Assembly: GCA_001939145.1 (NCBI GenBank)
Contig: LSRX01000483.1
Location: 295,636 to 359,635, forward strand
Origin: Symbiodinium microadriaticum
Taxonomy: Eukaryota > Sar > Dinophyceae > Suessiales > Symbiodiniaceae
Length of the DNA stretch: 64,000 nt
Direction: 5' to 3'
The translations under genes and the position numbers were made by a program. Positions 10,700-22,399 of this stretch are shown here, piece by piece. The notes beneath the pieces are model-generated. The model ran no database searches. It was not told the origin of the DNA and was given only the letters and a program-made list of their open reading frames with translations. Position 1 is the stretch's first letter. Each line of letters opens with the position of its first letter.

Positions 10700-10985
10700 T
10701 CACAGACATGTGATGTGACTTGACAAAACATAGCTGTCAGATGTTGTAGTAGCTGCTAGCTTAATTGAACGGAATCAAGCTGCACCTTTCCGACTGTCAT
10801 GCACCCCAGTCCAGCCCGTCAATCTCCAAATCCCCAAGACGCCCGAGAAATCTCCTCGAGAAAGCCATTTTGCGTCGGGTCTGGATCTGCGATCAAGCTC
10901 AAAATGGTGCCGCTGTTCAGCAGCTCAGAGACCTCGTAGCTTCCAAGAGCTCCGTGCCAGAAGCTGAAGCAACACTCTCGAAGTC
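10700..10985. repeat. Conserved block of composite repeat, copy B
   Basis: It aligns with 1646-1900. 'tctggatctgcgatcaagct' lies at 10880-10899 and 'gagaaagccatttt' just before it. Copy B carries about 15 extra bases before 'gagacctcgtagcttccaag'. No coding potential is seen. Confidence 0.7.
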
Positions 10986-11040
10986 AAATACTATCGCAAG
11001 CCTCGGCCACCATCCGCGCGCCCCAGAGCGACAGCACCTG

Positions 11041-12760
11041 TCAAGTCTGCTGCGAAAGAGGCCTCACGCTCCTTCTCCGAAGTGTTGTGCTGGGACGGCA
11101 CACAAAAATTGAGCTGGGCACCATGAGATGTGTAAGTCCAAGGGCGTGCTGCTTTAAGCACAGGTCCAGCGCATCTTTCTGCACCAGGTCGTCCTGCATC
11201 AGGGCACTACGGCTACCCGTCCGTGTCCGAATCACATCACTGATGCGCGCGATGCCTTCGAGAGTGGAACAGGCGGATCGTGATCAAGTGCATGTCGTAT
11301 CGCCTCGCGAGAGAACCCGCAACAGAGTTGGGAAAAAGGAACTGGAAGCTACAGCACGGCAAACTCTATAGAGCACAACTGAACACGAGAACGTCGAATC
11401 TGTTGGGGACAGTCTCAAAGGACTAGGTGAACAAGGACAACACATGCATTTCACTGCCGCGATGCCCTTCGGATCCCTGCGGCCCTGCGATGCCCTGCGA
11501 TGCTCCGCCTCCATCTTGTCAGTGATGCCACTGCTGAACGGAGCTGCCAACCCATCCACCGTGGTGAAGTACAGATGATATGTCCTCGGAGAGCTTTGCA
11601 TCCGATTCAGCACTGACCGGCGCGGGTCTGCAGAAAGTCGGGTCGAGGAGCAAGCCAAACTGTAAAGTCAGTGAAGCTGCGTGAAGCCTGGGGCAGCTCT
11701 CACAGGCTCAGCTCGAACGGACCCGAACTCTCCCGTGATGCCAGCTGCGCCAAGCGGCCACAACACCAAGACCAGTTGTAGAACCTTGCTCACTGCACTC
11801 GGCCTTCTTCTACAAACTGAGATTGTCTTCCACAGACGAACATATTTTCAATATGCACAGCTTAATATTTGGTCACGCTGCTTCATGCGTCGTGTCCTGC
11901 ACACACAGCAACACAGGCAGTTGCACTGACCACAATCTTGGCATGTGCTTTGAGACCGTCCTCCGTGTAGAGGGTATCTGAAAAGATTTGATCTCGGGTA
12001 CGCACCTCGGTAGAAAAACGCTCGATACGTACCAGCTTCCAGCATGCGAGCAGTTCGTTGGTCTGGTGTCGCAGTGTCCTCGTCTTCAACCCCGCTTGTC
12101 GCTACTGACCCCTGCAGCGCAACAAGACTTCGGCGTACAGGAAGGCTGCGCGACTGAGCATTGTGTTCACCCGATGTTCTGTGGTTCATGCTTTCTCCCG
12201 GACAGCTTGACACCGGCTAATGACGGCTAATGCAAGGAGGCGATGCCATCACACTGAGTGTGCTGCCATGCTCGCTGATGTTAATGCCTGTCAGGCCCTC
12301 GAAATGACGCTACGAGTACTTGCCTTGTGCTTTGGACCTCCTGACCCCACGTAGCACATCGAAGCCCTCTCAGCTTGCAAGTCTGTAGCTGAGCAGCCAA
12401 AGCCAGGATGAGGCCATCGCCGGTGTTTTGCTGCATCTGAAAAGTGGACACTCGCTCCTGCACCTGTGCTCAGAAAAGGGCAGCAGGTGGGGGACACGAA
12501 ACCAGCCGATGATGCGAGTACTGCCGAGCGGCCAGACTCCAAAGCCTCCGCATGGACTTTTTCTTGACACCCGCCGCACCCGATGCCGCCGAAGTGTCTG
12601 AAGTTACAGTCCTGATCCTATTAACTGCGCTGAAGTCCGATTCCCCAGTCGGAGAAGCTTTCACAGCTTCAAGCTCCGGAAGTTCAGCCGTTTCATGCTT
12701 CGGGTGGTTCTGGATATCGGCATCCGACTCTGTCACCAAGAGCGGCCGGATGCTTGACAT
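11041..12760 (-). CDS. Unidentified multi-exon gene
   Basis: The likely first exon starts at ATG 12760 with MSSIRPLLVTESDADIQNH, is Glu/Asp/Ser-rich, and ends near LAARQ before a GT donor. A second exon follows CACAG and reads VQERVSTFQMQQNTGDGL and LALAAQLQTCKLRGLRCATW (about 12460-12350). Further coding-like exons are 12089-11900 (ELLACWKLVRIERFSTEVRT...), about 11650-11450, and about 11265-11100 (ALMQDDLVQKDALDLCLKQH). No family is recognised. The order of exons and the 3' end are not certain, and the 11650-11450 exon is open in two frames. Confidence 0.4.
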
Positions 12761-12789
12761 GGCGGAGCAGGCGGAGCAACAGCAGTGAT

Positions 12790-13617
12790 CTAAGGCCTAA
12801 GTCCTAAGTGATCTGAACTTCATGCCTTGGTGCCGGAACTGCGATGCTGCAGATCGTGGCACTTTACATCTTTCATGGATCATGACCAGCCCCTGGATAC
12901 GCACGACGTCTGCCCTTGCATGCCTTGCAGCTTTGTCCATTGCAACTTAATCCATCTCTGGGACCCTGAGGGCCTTAGGGATTCCAAACATCCGAGGCAG
13001 TCATGTCAGCTTCGGGGCCAGCATGGGCCAGCATGCCAGAAGTCAGAACTCGCGTTTGCTTGGGCAGTGTGGTTCTCAACCTGCGCCGGAAGTGCCTGGC
13101 AATTCGCAACCCCTCGTCGTTGCTTTTTTGCCACGTGTCTCTGCGCACTTCTGACATCGTCTGCAAACTAGGCAGCTGCGTTGCACCAATGCACCAAAAT
13201 TGATCCGGCAATTGAGAAACAATCGAAAGCAGCTGCAGGAGAAAGGGGAGACAAGTCCGCCGGCATGTCTCGTGCACATTAACTGGAATCGAAGGCAGCG
13301 ACCTTTCCGTTCATGCAGCCCGCCGCGACCAACAGGTGCCTCAGATTTGAACTTCCGCGCGGTCAGGTTCGTTAACCCTGGTGCTTTCTCAACACACATG
13401 GGGCCCCGGCCCCTTTCCGGTCTCTGTGCAGTGCAGCGAGGTGATGGGGGAGCCCAGCGTCCAAGACGCCACGGCCTGTTCGAGAAAAGGATGGTCTCCA
13501 AAGGACGTCGACCAACACCCGCCTTGGGCTTGTAGTCCTGCCCGTCAGCAAAACATCGGGTGTCGTACCTTCTTGCTTCTTCTTGCAAGTGCGTGTGGAT
13601 CGCACTGCAGGGCAGGG
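12790..13617. other. Stretch with no supported gene
   Basis: Long frames on both strands (for example minus 13621-13076) look like GC-driven shadows, with Cys/Arg-rich composition and no exon-like ends. I see nothing specific. Confidence 0.3.
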
Positions 13618-15700
13618 TCACTGCATTAGCTCGCCGCCAATGCCAGCAAAAAGCATGGGACTTGTCCAGTTCAACACCGTGACCTGCTTTCGCATACGCA
13701 CTCTTTCCACTACAGGTAAACCGGAATTAATAAAGTTTGTACCTACGTAACGGGCATGCTGTTGCATGATTGCCTTTGCATCACTGCTTGGATCCAACAA
13801 CGAACCTGTGTTGCCTACCCTATTTGACGAGGGACCAGGCCGCCTTCACATTTCGCACGCATCTTTTTTTCGTGTAAGAGGGCCTCTTTGTTAGATGCGC
13901 ACATGTCAAAGACGCCTATGACCGCTGGTCACGGAAGCCAACTCACATGCACAGAGGCACAGAGACACCGAGACACCCGAGCAGCCAACACTGATGTTTG
14001 GCAACTGACCAGTATGCCTTGCTGCAGCCACCAGGCAGGACTCAGCAAGACTAGGACTAGCACAACAAACTGTGAACGTCTGATAAGGATCCACGGAATG
14101 ACACAGCGTCAAAAATTTGGGCTGAGCATTCTTCGAAGACTGAAGATTGGGAAGGAACCTGGAAGCAAAGCCGGCACATCTTCATCTCAAAACCAACCTT
14201 GCCCACCGACTCTTTGGTGTACTGCTGCCGGATGACTTTGCCTTCGGCCGGTGGGAGCAAACAGTTGTGGGACTCCAGTGTACTCGTGGAGAGATTTGCG
14301 CATCGTCTTAGCGACCGGCCGGCTCGAATGTCGATGTAACCAATGCCGCTTGAGTGTGAACACACCTACCACCAGAGTACCGAACCGCCCCCAACATCGC
14401 CCAACAGGGTCCGTTTTTGCAAGCAGCATGGGCTCACCATGACGCCGGATTCCGGCCACATCGCCAAGCCCGAGAGCCAACCAGCCGCTTGGCCTTGTCC
14501 GTGTCCGTCTCAAGGGGATTGATTCTCTGCGAAGAGCAGAACAAAAACTCCGAACAGTCCCCTGCTGTTGAAGTCGGAGACGACACCCTTGCCGCTGGCA
14601 TTCACCTCCGACTTCGGCAGCTGCAAGAAGTGCACAGAATTTCTGCAGCTGTGACGGAACTTCCATGGCTGAGAACGCAACATCCCAGCAGCGAAGATTT
14701 CCGCCATTGTCGCCAGTCCAGATTTTGTTGACCGTTTCATGCTGCATTGCCTGTCAGCAGGGGACTGCAAGGTGCCTCCAGCAGACACTGCATGCTGAGA
14801 CCCTTGCGTTCACATCTCCGACACCTTCATGCGGATCGGGTTGCTGCCAAACGGCAGGCACTTGGAGGCTCACACCGTCCATGCCGATCTTGGATACCGC
14901 CAAGACATCCTGCAAAGATGTGTCTAGCTCAGGTAGCTTCGCTCCTGCACATGCCAGCAGCTTCAACAAGGCTCCTTTGACACTGTCGCTGCGACGTGCG
15001 GTGTTGCCTCGCGGTTCTCTGGCTTTGGCCACAAGCTGATGCATCGAACACCTAAGCCACGCCAGCAGTACTGCGCAGGAGTCACAGCAGTGTGCGTGCA
15101 TCAATTCTGGTCTCTTGCTATACCTGGGGCAGAGTCCGCGATAGTGGAGGTAGACCATGGTAGACCTCGCATGACCAACATCACATGTATCATGCTCACG
15201 TACAGTATGGTGCAGTGCTGTACCACATGGCAAGGGGTCAGCACGTGCGCAGGGTCAAAACTGCTTGTTTTCTATTGCCTTTAGTTTAAGTATGTTCAGA
15301 TGAGCGCCAAACAGGCGAGAAACCTTAGTGACAGGCCACCTGTGAGACAGTCTTACGTCCGTGCTTGACCTGGTCCATTGGGCCCGAGTCAGTTCCACTC
15401 CCTGTTGCGGCGACTGTTGCTGCTTGTATAGCTTTGCGTGTGTGCCTCTTTCCCATCCTTGGGGGTGCTGGGTTCTTCAACTGCCACGTTTGCGCAAGCG
15501 GTTCGGGCCCAGGTACGACGCCTGAGCGAGTGTCTCGAACTGCCACGCACGTTTTGCATTTCGAGGCTGCCACTTCTCCAGGTATCCACCATCCTCGTCC
15601 TTTACGAAATCCAGCTCCTCCTCGCCTTTCCTGTGCAAAACAAGAACATGCCATAACATGCCATCTTGATGAACGGAGGCGTGAGTCAAGCAACTTGCGA
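13618..15700 (-). CDS. Probable WD40-repeat protein, exons only
   Basis: The best evidence is an exon at about 14735-14662 reading VNKIWTGDNGGNLRCWDV, a good WD40 blade end (GD-x-GG-x-L-x-x-WD). Upstream coding-like exons lie at about 15690-15490 (GEEELDFVKDEDGGYLEKW) and 15030-14755 (LLKLLACAGAKLPELDTSLQ). Downstream are about 14270-14170 (EGKVIRQQYTKESVGKVGF) and a possible last exon 13800-13618 (VTVLNWTSPMLFAGIGGELM, stop TGA), which also resembles a WD40 strand pattern. WD40 propellers are protein-binding platforms; the partner is unknown. Whether all these exons belong to one gene is inference. Confidence 0.4.
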
Positions 15701-15830
15701 GGCTGACTTTGCGACAATTGCTGTGGACCCATTGCCATCACGCCCAGCATCACCTGCTTGTGTCGGCTATCCGAATCCGTGCCCAACCCTCTCAACGAGA
15801 CAATGCTCCAAGCATCTCCAAACCAAGGAG

Positions 15831-16600
15831 TCATGGCTTTGGCTGGATCCGGCATATTCTGGGACTAAATACACAATCCAAGCGCAAACAAATCAGACAG
15901 GTGAAGGTGCACATCATCCTGAGGCTGCTGCTTGTCGTAATAGCCTCAAAGAATCTCTCGCAAAAAGTTGAAGCTCGCTTCATGCGGAATTTTGCCGCAC
16001 ATGCCTTTGACTTCGCATCAGGATCGTCGGCCTGAGATGGGAGGGAGCTTGCCACACGCCACGAACGCAGCACACAAGGGTGGCTGAACTCCGCACAATG
16101 GCGTTGGTCTTGGCCCTGGCCTCGGTTGGGTTCAGAACGTTTCAGAATATGTTTCAGTTCCAAGTCATGAAGGCTCTTGAACTTTGAGCCCTTGACGACT
16201 GGCCTGACAGGGCTTGATCTCCAGAAAAGATGCAGTGAGGTCCTGGTCGCTTGGCCTGAACGGTGTCGTCTTGAGGTTCCAGGTCCTTCGGAACTCGAGC
16301 TGCCACATAGGGTCTCTGAGTGCAGACAGCTCGGCTCCTTAGCGATTCACCGGGTAGCGGCTTCATCCCGGCTGACTGCGCCTGGCACATGATTCGACAT
16401 GCAAGTCTGCTGGATTCTGCCAGTGCCCCGAATGCCACTCGGTGTCTTCGGTCAAATGCCAACGGCCAACGGTGGCGACGTTGCTGTCAGCAAACCAAAT
16501 GGGGAGATCGCTGCGACGTCATTGATGAAGCCACCCACGGCCTTGAGAGTCGTGCCGTAGTGTAGTTCTGTCGATTTCGAAGTTGGGTCCTTCCCAAGGG
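15831..16600 (-). other. Uncertain coding signal
   Basis: An exon-like frame at about 16600-16460 reads LHYGTTLKAVGGFINDVAAI, which could belong to the end of the J-domain gene or another gene. A Phe/Cys-rich frame at 16163-15831 has no recognised pattern. No function is assigned. Confidence 0.2.
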
Positions 16601-16952
16601 CGCTGCTATCTCGCCCACAAGGCGTGGAGGTGGCTTAGTCCTTGCCATGCGGTGCCCACAGCTATCGACCGAACACAGAGCAGACAGGATCAGAAAGGTA
16701 TGAAGGAGTGTCTGAGTTCCCGCACTTGCCGGGCTCTCCTTTTGAAAGTTCCCAGCAGCGCACCTTTTGCACACTTGAAGCTCGAACATCTCCAAGCAGG
16801 GGAGTCCGAGGGCTGTGCTACACCTTCCTGCCAAGACCTCGATCCGCACCAAAGCTCGAAAAAACCACTTCGCCCTTTCTGAAGGAGGCGAGCCACAATC
16901 GGAACGAGAACCTGGCCCAGTGTACAGTCTTCGGCTTTCCCACGGTGGGGTC

Positions 16953-17762
16953 CTAGGACCCAGCAATTATTCGACCGGTGCTGTGAGCGCCAACACCGAA
17001 AGGTGAGTGAAGCTTTGGGCCCTCACCCAAACGTGTCAAACAGCATGCAGGTGATTCCCTCACAGACCGGAGCACTCGGAAAGCATGACAAAGCAGGCTC
17101 CTGCGAGTTGGCTGCCCGCCTTGGTCGCTGTTGGAGCCTTGGATGTCATTATGTCCAGAACCGGCATTTGCGAAGCTTGTGCCTGTGGATCCAAGGCAAG
17201 GAGCATGTCCCTGCCAAGGCCCTACTGCCTGTCCTGAGGAAGAGCTGGCAGTTCTGACATCTGCTGAGTCTGAAAGTCTAGCAAGGTCCTTCCAAATCCC
17301 TCCAGCCGCCTTCTTCGGTCTTAGCCTCTCAAGCCCGACGCCCGGCGAGACTGGTCGTGAAAGTGACAGAAGCATGGTGCGCATGCGCATGGCTGCTGCC
17401 TCCGTCAAGGCCTTGTACGCAGTTGCGATGGCTTTAAAAACAGCGTCGTCACCCCCTGTGCAGACGACTTCTCGGCGCAGTTCCGCCACCGGGAACCTCC
17501 GGATGAGCCTTTGTCTGGGTGGTGCAGTAGAGCCAGGATATGGTAGGCACGCCTGGTCATCGTCTTCCAATCCCCCACTGGCCTAAGGAATCACTCCTGG
17601 CCTGATGGCAGCGCTACTGGCACCAGGCTGCAAACCCAAAACCTCACAGAGTCGAGAAGCCACTGTGCACAGACATGCACAGATGCACTCCTCTGAGGCG
17701 GCCACGGTGTAGGGCTTCCCCAGCGATGCCAAAATCTTCTGCGATGAGATGCGTCCTACGTT
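16953..17762 (-). CDS. J-domain (DnaJ/Hsp40-like) protein, partial
   Basis: J-domains stimulate the ATPase of Hsp70 chaperones. The domain is split over three exons. Exon a (17762-17602, after CTGCAG) ends in LCEVLGLQPGASSAAIR, helix I and its turn. Exon b (17552-17509, only 44 nt) gives RRAYHILALLHHPDK with the invariant HPD motif. Exon c (from 17455) continues GGDDAVFKAIATAYKALTE, helix III. Joined, these give a standard J-domain in one frame. The introns after exon a (ATCAG|GCCAGG) and after exon b (CAAAG|GCTCATC) both use GC donors. Exon c stays open to 16953 with low-complexity Ser/Gly sequence; its real end is unclear. The part upstream of 17762 is not identified. The J-domain itself is secure; the rest of the protein is unknown. 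Confidence 0.75.
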
Positions 17763-18349
17763 CTGCAGCAAATAGAAATGATAACTGGAAGCCAGCCAAT
17801 CGCAGCCAAAGCACGAACTTCGTCCTCACTCTTTGCTGCCTCCGCTTGCTGAAACGCCAACAAGCTTAAGACTTCTTTGCAACTGGTAGCGGGTGCAGGA
17901 AGATCAATGACAATCCTGAGGGTCACACGGACGAGTCTGCATCAACTCCAAGAACCTGCCACTTGTCAAAGCCTTGGTGGGCAGCGGTTGGAAGATCAGA
18001 TTCCGTCAGACCTTCGTGAAGCGGCTGCCCCTTTTCGACAGGCTTTGCATGGCATGCAGGCAAGTCGAGATAGCGGCAGCTCATGCACACGGCAACGTGC
18101 TCCACATAGAATCAGCTCAACTGCCGCGCTTTGCGAGTGTCAACATCAGCACCTCACACGGTCCCACTGCAAGTCCAAGGACTGCTCTTCTCCCGCACAT
18201 TGCCGCACGGATAGCTTTGCATCGCCCCACCGAAACCGACGATCGAGAACTTGCTGTCCTCGGCGGCTCTGTGGCCAACTCCTCCGTCTCCTGCCGCTGC
18301 CCGAACTCGGGATGAAGAAGGCTGTGAGTCACATCATTCGATGACGCTT

Positions 18350-18854
18350 TCATTGGATAGCACAGTCTGGGGGCTCGCCCCCTTCAGCGCAGTAGAACAT
18401 CACGTACTCAGGATAGACCTCATGTGGCTCCCAAACATGCATAGGTCATGACTCCTCTCAGTCACGTCAAGGTGAGTTCTTGGGGACTCCCGGCCTGTGA
18501 TACGTCAAAGACAATGAACTCCCTGTTTGCGCCGTCCGCGCAACCCATCACCGAAGTGAAGTCAGTCCCAATCACACGTTCGTGCGCTTTCGGGTCCTTT
18601 CTGGGAAGCTCCAGGATTTTCCCGAGAACAACCCGGCACAACATGATGACTCGGCAACCGCTCTTGTTCTTGACGGTGTACTCGTGGCTTTTGATGGCCC
18701 GATCTGCAAAGTACACCCCCTTGCCGAAGAGAGAGCCATGAGAAGCGCGTTCAGGCAGCCGGAAGTGGCTGGAGCAAATGGCCCGTGCAGCTTCCTCACT
18801 GGTTCCATGAAATAGCCTCAGCTCGAGAGGCTGGGCGGCTGGGCACACGAGCTT
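18350..18854 (-). CDS. Poly(ADP-ribose) polymerase catalytic domain, C-terminal exons
   Basis: PARP catalytic domains transfer ADP-ribose from NAD+ to proteins or nucleic acids. The exon begins at 18854 after CCACAG and reads ELRLFHGTSEEAARAIC, then SLFGKGVYFAD, then NREFIVFDVSQ. The H-Y-E triad is complete: His of HGT, Tyr of VYFAD, Glu of REF. This is the pattern of PARPs able to make chains. The reading then jumps to a short last exon with HEVYPEYVMFYCAE and the stop TGA at 18352-18350. This fits the normal PARP C-terminus (SQxYPEY). N-terminal exons are expected upstream but I could not identify them, so accessory domains are unknown. Confidence 0.8.
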
Positions 18855-18859
18855 CTGTG

Positions 18860-19578
18860 GCTCTCAACATGGCAGACAAGACGCCACACCTCGTTCACGG
18901 TCTTGTCCAATCTTGGGCGTCGGCATAGTTCACTGCGAAACCAAACCAGAGATACATTCTAACCGGCACACTCACTAGAGTCACTAGACTGATATCCCTT
19001 GCAGGCATGACCGAGCAGTCGCCATGCAGACTCATCCTAAAAATTAGCCCTCTGAAGACTGTGCGTGGGCATGGAAGGCTTCAGCAAAGGAACGTGCTCA
19101 GCGCCGAGTACGGCAGCTCCTCGCCAGCTTACTGCAGGTGCTTCTTTGCGTGCGGAAAAAAGACGCAAGACCGTCAACGCCCGGCCTCGTAGGTCTCCGG
19201 TTTCAAGTCCATCGGAGGCGGCTGCCGCGCTCTGATATCTGCCCTGCACTTTGCGTAGGTCTCCTGTTAGCTCCACAGCTGGTTCCTGCCTGTGGCCTGC
19301 GGCCTGCTTGTGGACTCTCTCGTTCTTTCGCAAGGGTAAGAGGTGGAGAATCCACTCCCTCTCTCTTTGCCTTGCTACTCGCTTGCTTGCTTGCTTGCAG
19401 GGCGTTTGTGGTCTCCGTCTTTTTCTTTGTTTCTGCGGAGCTTAGGGGTCGTCCGAGTGACCCTCAGGCCATAGGCCCGCCAGACCAGCGGCTGTCTTGT
19501 GGAGTGGCCGGCATTGGGGTCTTCACTGACCGCTGCAATTGGAGACAAAGTTTGCCCCGTATGGCCCACCCCCGAGAC
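18860..19578. other. No exon identified
   Basis: Upstream exons of the PARP gene are expected on the minus strand, but no frame here shows a convincing pattern. Confidence 0.3.
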
Positions 19579-19595
19579 CTCTCTCGCTCGCTCGC

Positions 19596-19645
<50 letters not shown>
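19579..19645. repeat. (CTCG)n followed by (CT)n microsatellite
   Basis: About seven CTCG units run into about 20 CT units. The Arg/Glu and Ser/Leu-rich ORFs covering it are by-products. A shorter CT run lies at 20079-20095. Confidence 0.9.
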
Positions 19646-19647
<2 letters not shown>

Positions 19648-20457
19648 GGGCATGGGGGTCGGTCAAGACCCCCGGGCATCAAGCCCACCCGCAAATATTT
19701 GCAGGAACGGGGGTGTGACGAACGAGCATGAATCATCTGGAAGGCTAAAGCCATAAAGAGTACGATACCGTTATGAAGATGATTGGATGCTCGCGACGAC
19801 ACATGCTGCAGGCACATCATGTTCCCCGTAGTCGCAATGAAGGTATATAGTATATAGGAGAACATCAAATTTGAGGGGGGCGCGGGCGCGATGTATGGAC
19901 CTGCATGAGAATCAAAGTTGCTAATTCAGAATGCCACTGCAGATAAGACAAAACAACAGTGAAGATACAACAGTAAAGATAGGAAAAGTATCTCTCGAGG
20001 AGCTTGCATATCGGCCTCACGATTGAATCATAGCTCCTTCTTTCGTCAGGGTTATGGGAGGGATAAGTTCCCCATAGCTCTCTCTCTCTCTCTCTACCAG
20101 GTGGGGAAGGTCAGGGAGCGTCCAGCCCCCACTCTCCGCGCGCGAGCGCGCACCTGCAGTCCTCAGGTGTCTGACTCGCCTCACTGGTTGTTCCACTGAG
20201 GCGCTCGGCTGTACCAATGTGGCACTTCCCCCCCTTTCCACAGCCGATCTTTCTGACAGGGCAACATTCAGGTACAATATCCTCCCCTGCGGTGGAAAGG
20301 GCGGTGTGGTCTAGCTCTCCCCGCCTGGTTGGTGGGGAGACGTTGAGTGCGGTTATGCAGTGCTGTTTGCTTCACACTTTCACGACAGAAGCACTGCAGT
20401 AATGCCCGGCCAATGTAAACATGACATGCATGGCAACACTGCATGAGCTAACTTTGC
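19646..20457. other. Non-coding, GC-rich palindrome at 20137-20151
   Basis: The stretch has no convincing exon. It holds a CT run and a self-complementary 'cgcgcgcgagcgcgc' segment that could form a short hairpin. An ATG at 20430 opens a 15-codon frame (MATLHELTLLDRHDV) that stops just where the next plus ORF begins in another frame. Confidence 0.4.
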
Positions 20458-20466
20458 TTGACCGAC

Positions 20467-20667
20467 ATGATGTGTGAAATCCCCCACTGGGCTAGTCTGC
20501 TGCACGACATGAACGGGCATAGGGAGGCGAGTATGTTGGTTGAGCAATTACGCCTATCCCCCCTCGAAAATGAGACTCTCTTTTCTTTCGGCAGGGCTAT
20601 GGGCAAGAGGGTTGACCCTAGCCACTTTCGTAAGTGTCTCAGAGAACTCATGCAGCAGAGCCGATGA
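20467..20667 (+). CDS. Small plus-strand ORF, unidentified
   Basis: An ORF of 66 codons from the first ATG reads MMCEIPHWASLLHDMNG, then EASMLVEQLRLSPLENETLF, and ends in TGA. It has protein-like composition with a mixed amphipathic pattern, unlike the repeat-driven frames around it. A short frame just upstream (20430-20477) reads HELTLLDRHDV and could be its N-terminus in a shifted frame, suggesting a decayed longer ORF. It lies against the prevailing minus-strand direction. No family is recognised. Confidence 0.35.
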   Translation: MMCEIPHWASLLHDMNGHREASMLVEQLRLSPLENETLFSFGRAMGKRVDPSHFRKCLRELMQQSR

Positions 20668-20816
20668 ATCTCTTATCAACAATATCAGTGAAAACAACAC
20701 TTGCTGATGAGTTCACACAGCGCAGAACCAGTATCCAAGTGGCTTTTGCAGCAGAACCTTAGACTGTCAACCCATGCATCGGCGCATGTCGGATTACAAG
20801 GGTTTGAGTTTCGAGG

Positions 20817-22328
20817 TCAAGTGCTGGGCTCGAAACTCAAAACCAGGCTTCGCTTTCCGGCCACAGCCCTCGACACAGAAGCCTTCAGGGACGGAATCCG
20901 GCCGCACCCAAGCAGACGCCATAGCCGCTCCTGGGTGATGCCATAAACGCGGAAGTTGAGTGACAGTGCAACTTGGGCAACTTGGGCCCTTGGGCTTAGG
21001 ACAGCATTCACATCAAAGGCTGTTCTCGACTCCATGAGTGAGACCGAACGGATTGCACTGGTGGGTGGCAGAACAACTTGTCGCGGAACTGCCTCTGCAG
21101 ACATTTTTATTGGGAACCCAAGAGATTCAGCCGAGGAGCAGCTGGGAAGGACGGCGAATCCACTCTTGCATCTGCACAGCGCCCACACTTCCGTGACCAT
21201 GGCTCTGATCTACAGCTTCGGAATGCAATACACGAATCGATGCTTGTTTGTCGCCTGTGGCGTCTGTGAGTTGCTGCAGTCTTGCACAGTCTCACTACAT
21301 ATCTCTACTCTGAGACCCCTGGAACGGAAAAGCTTCCAGTGTTGAACACGGATTTTCGGCACACGGCGGTTCCCAGGCGCTGGCTCTCGTCCTTTGCATT
21401 GCTGGACGCGACAGCCTGAAAACTTGCGAGCTCGAATTGAAGGCAGTGGTGGGCTGGTGGGAGCCTCTTCCAAGCGCGAGAGCAAGACCTGCGCTTCCCA
21501 AGTGTACACGCATCGAAAAACTGCACACTATAACCTCTTGCTTCGCGCGTGCCTTGCCGGATGCCTTGACGCTCACCCAACCTCCACTCGACAGCTCCGA
21601 GAGCTCAAAGGAAGGAAGGAGAGTCCCGACCGCTTCCCGCTTCCCCTTATCCCCTTTTCGCCCAGACGTCGCCTTCCGAAGGGCCCTGACCTTCCAGGGA
21701 TTTTCGGCATTTCACTCCAAGTCCACTCAGAGTCTGCAATGTGCCGCTATGTGCCGCTGCGCCTCGCAGGAGCTTGTAGTGCAAGCGCTCGCCCGCGAGG
21801 CGCAGCTCTTCCTGGGAGCGGAGCTCCAATCCGACCGAAGGAACAGTGGAGCCCGTCGAGCTCAGTGGCTGAGCATCAAGCCACCAGAGCACCAGTTTCA
21901 AGACGGCGATCCAGCTGAGGAGACTTCAGCTCCTGACAGGGGCCATCCCAATGATAAACATCATACACAAAGCCTAAATGCAGCACTTGTATCACTATGC
22001 AGCTTTCTCCATCGTTGCACTCCATAAAAAATCCTGAGTCTGCAGCGGCCGAAATGCTGCTGCCGCGGCTGGTGGAAATCATGAGTCAACCCACGGACGA
22101 TGGAAGTGTGCGACTCAGCCACAGCCTGGGCGAGGCTTCCACTTCCGATCGTGCTCCTTGAGAGCATGACAGAAAGATCCTGTCCTGTCGGAGGTCAGAC
22201 CGGACAGGACACAAGGAGAGAACGCTGCCGGGGTGTGAACACCCTGTAAATTTAAACACAACAGTCAGCCGCAAGGCACCCTTCATGCGCCAAGAAATGA
22301 CTTCATCCAGCACAGCCCCGCCATCCAT
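20817..22328 (-). CDS. Group of coding-like exons, unidentified
   Basis: Minus-strand frames with exon-like composition: 22328-22250 (LDEVISWRMKGALRLTVVF), 22020-21880 (GESCIVIQVLHLGFVYDVYH), about 21850-21740 (LELRSQEELRLAGERLHYKL), 21509-21290, and 21110-20817 (VLSPRAQVAQVALSLNFRVY). They may be one gene. I recognise no domain, and plus-strand frames are also open at 21437-22027, so the assignment is weak. Confidence 0.3.
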
Positions 22329-22399
22329 CTGAGTGGAGCAGTGGGACCGGCTGAAAAGAGGGAAAGCTGCATGCCCACAAAATATCCGACAGTCGCGTT

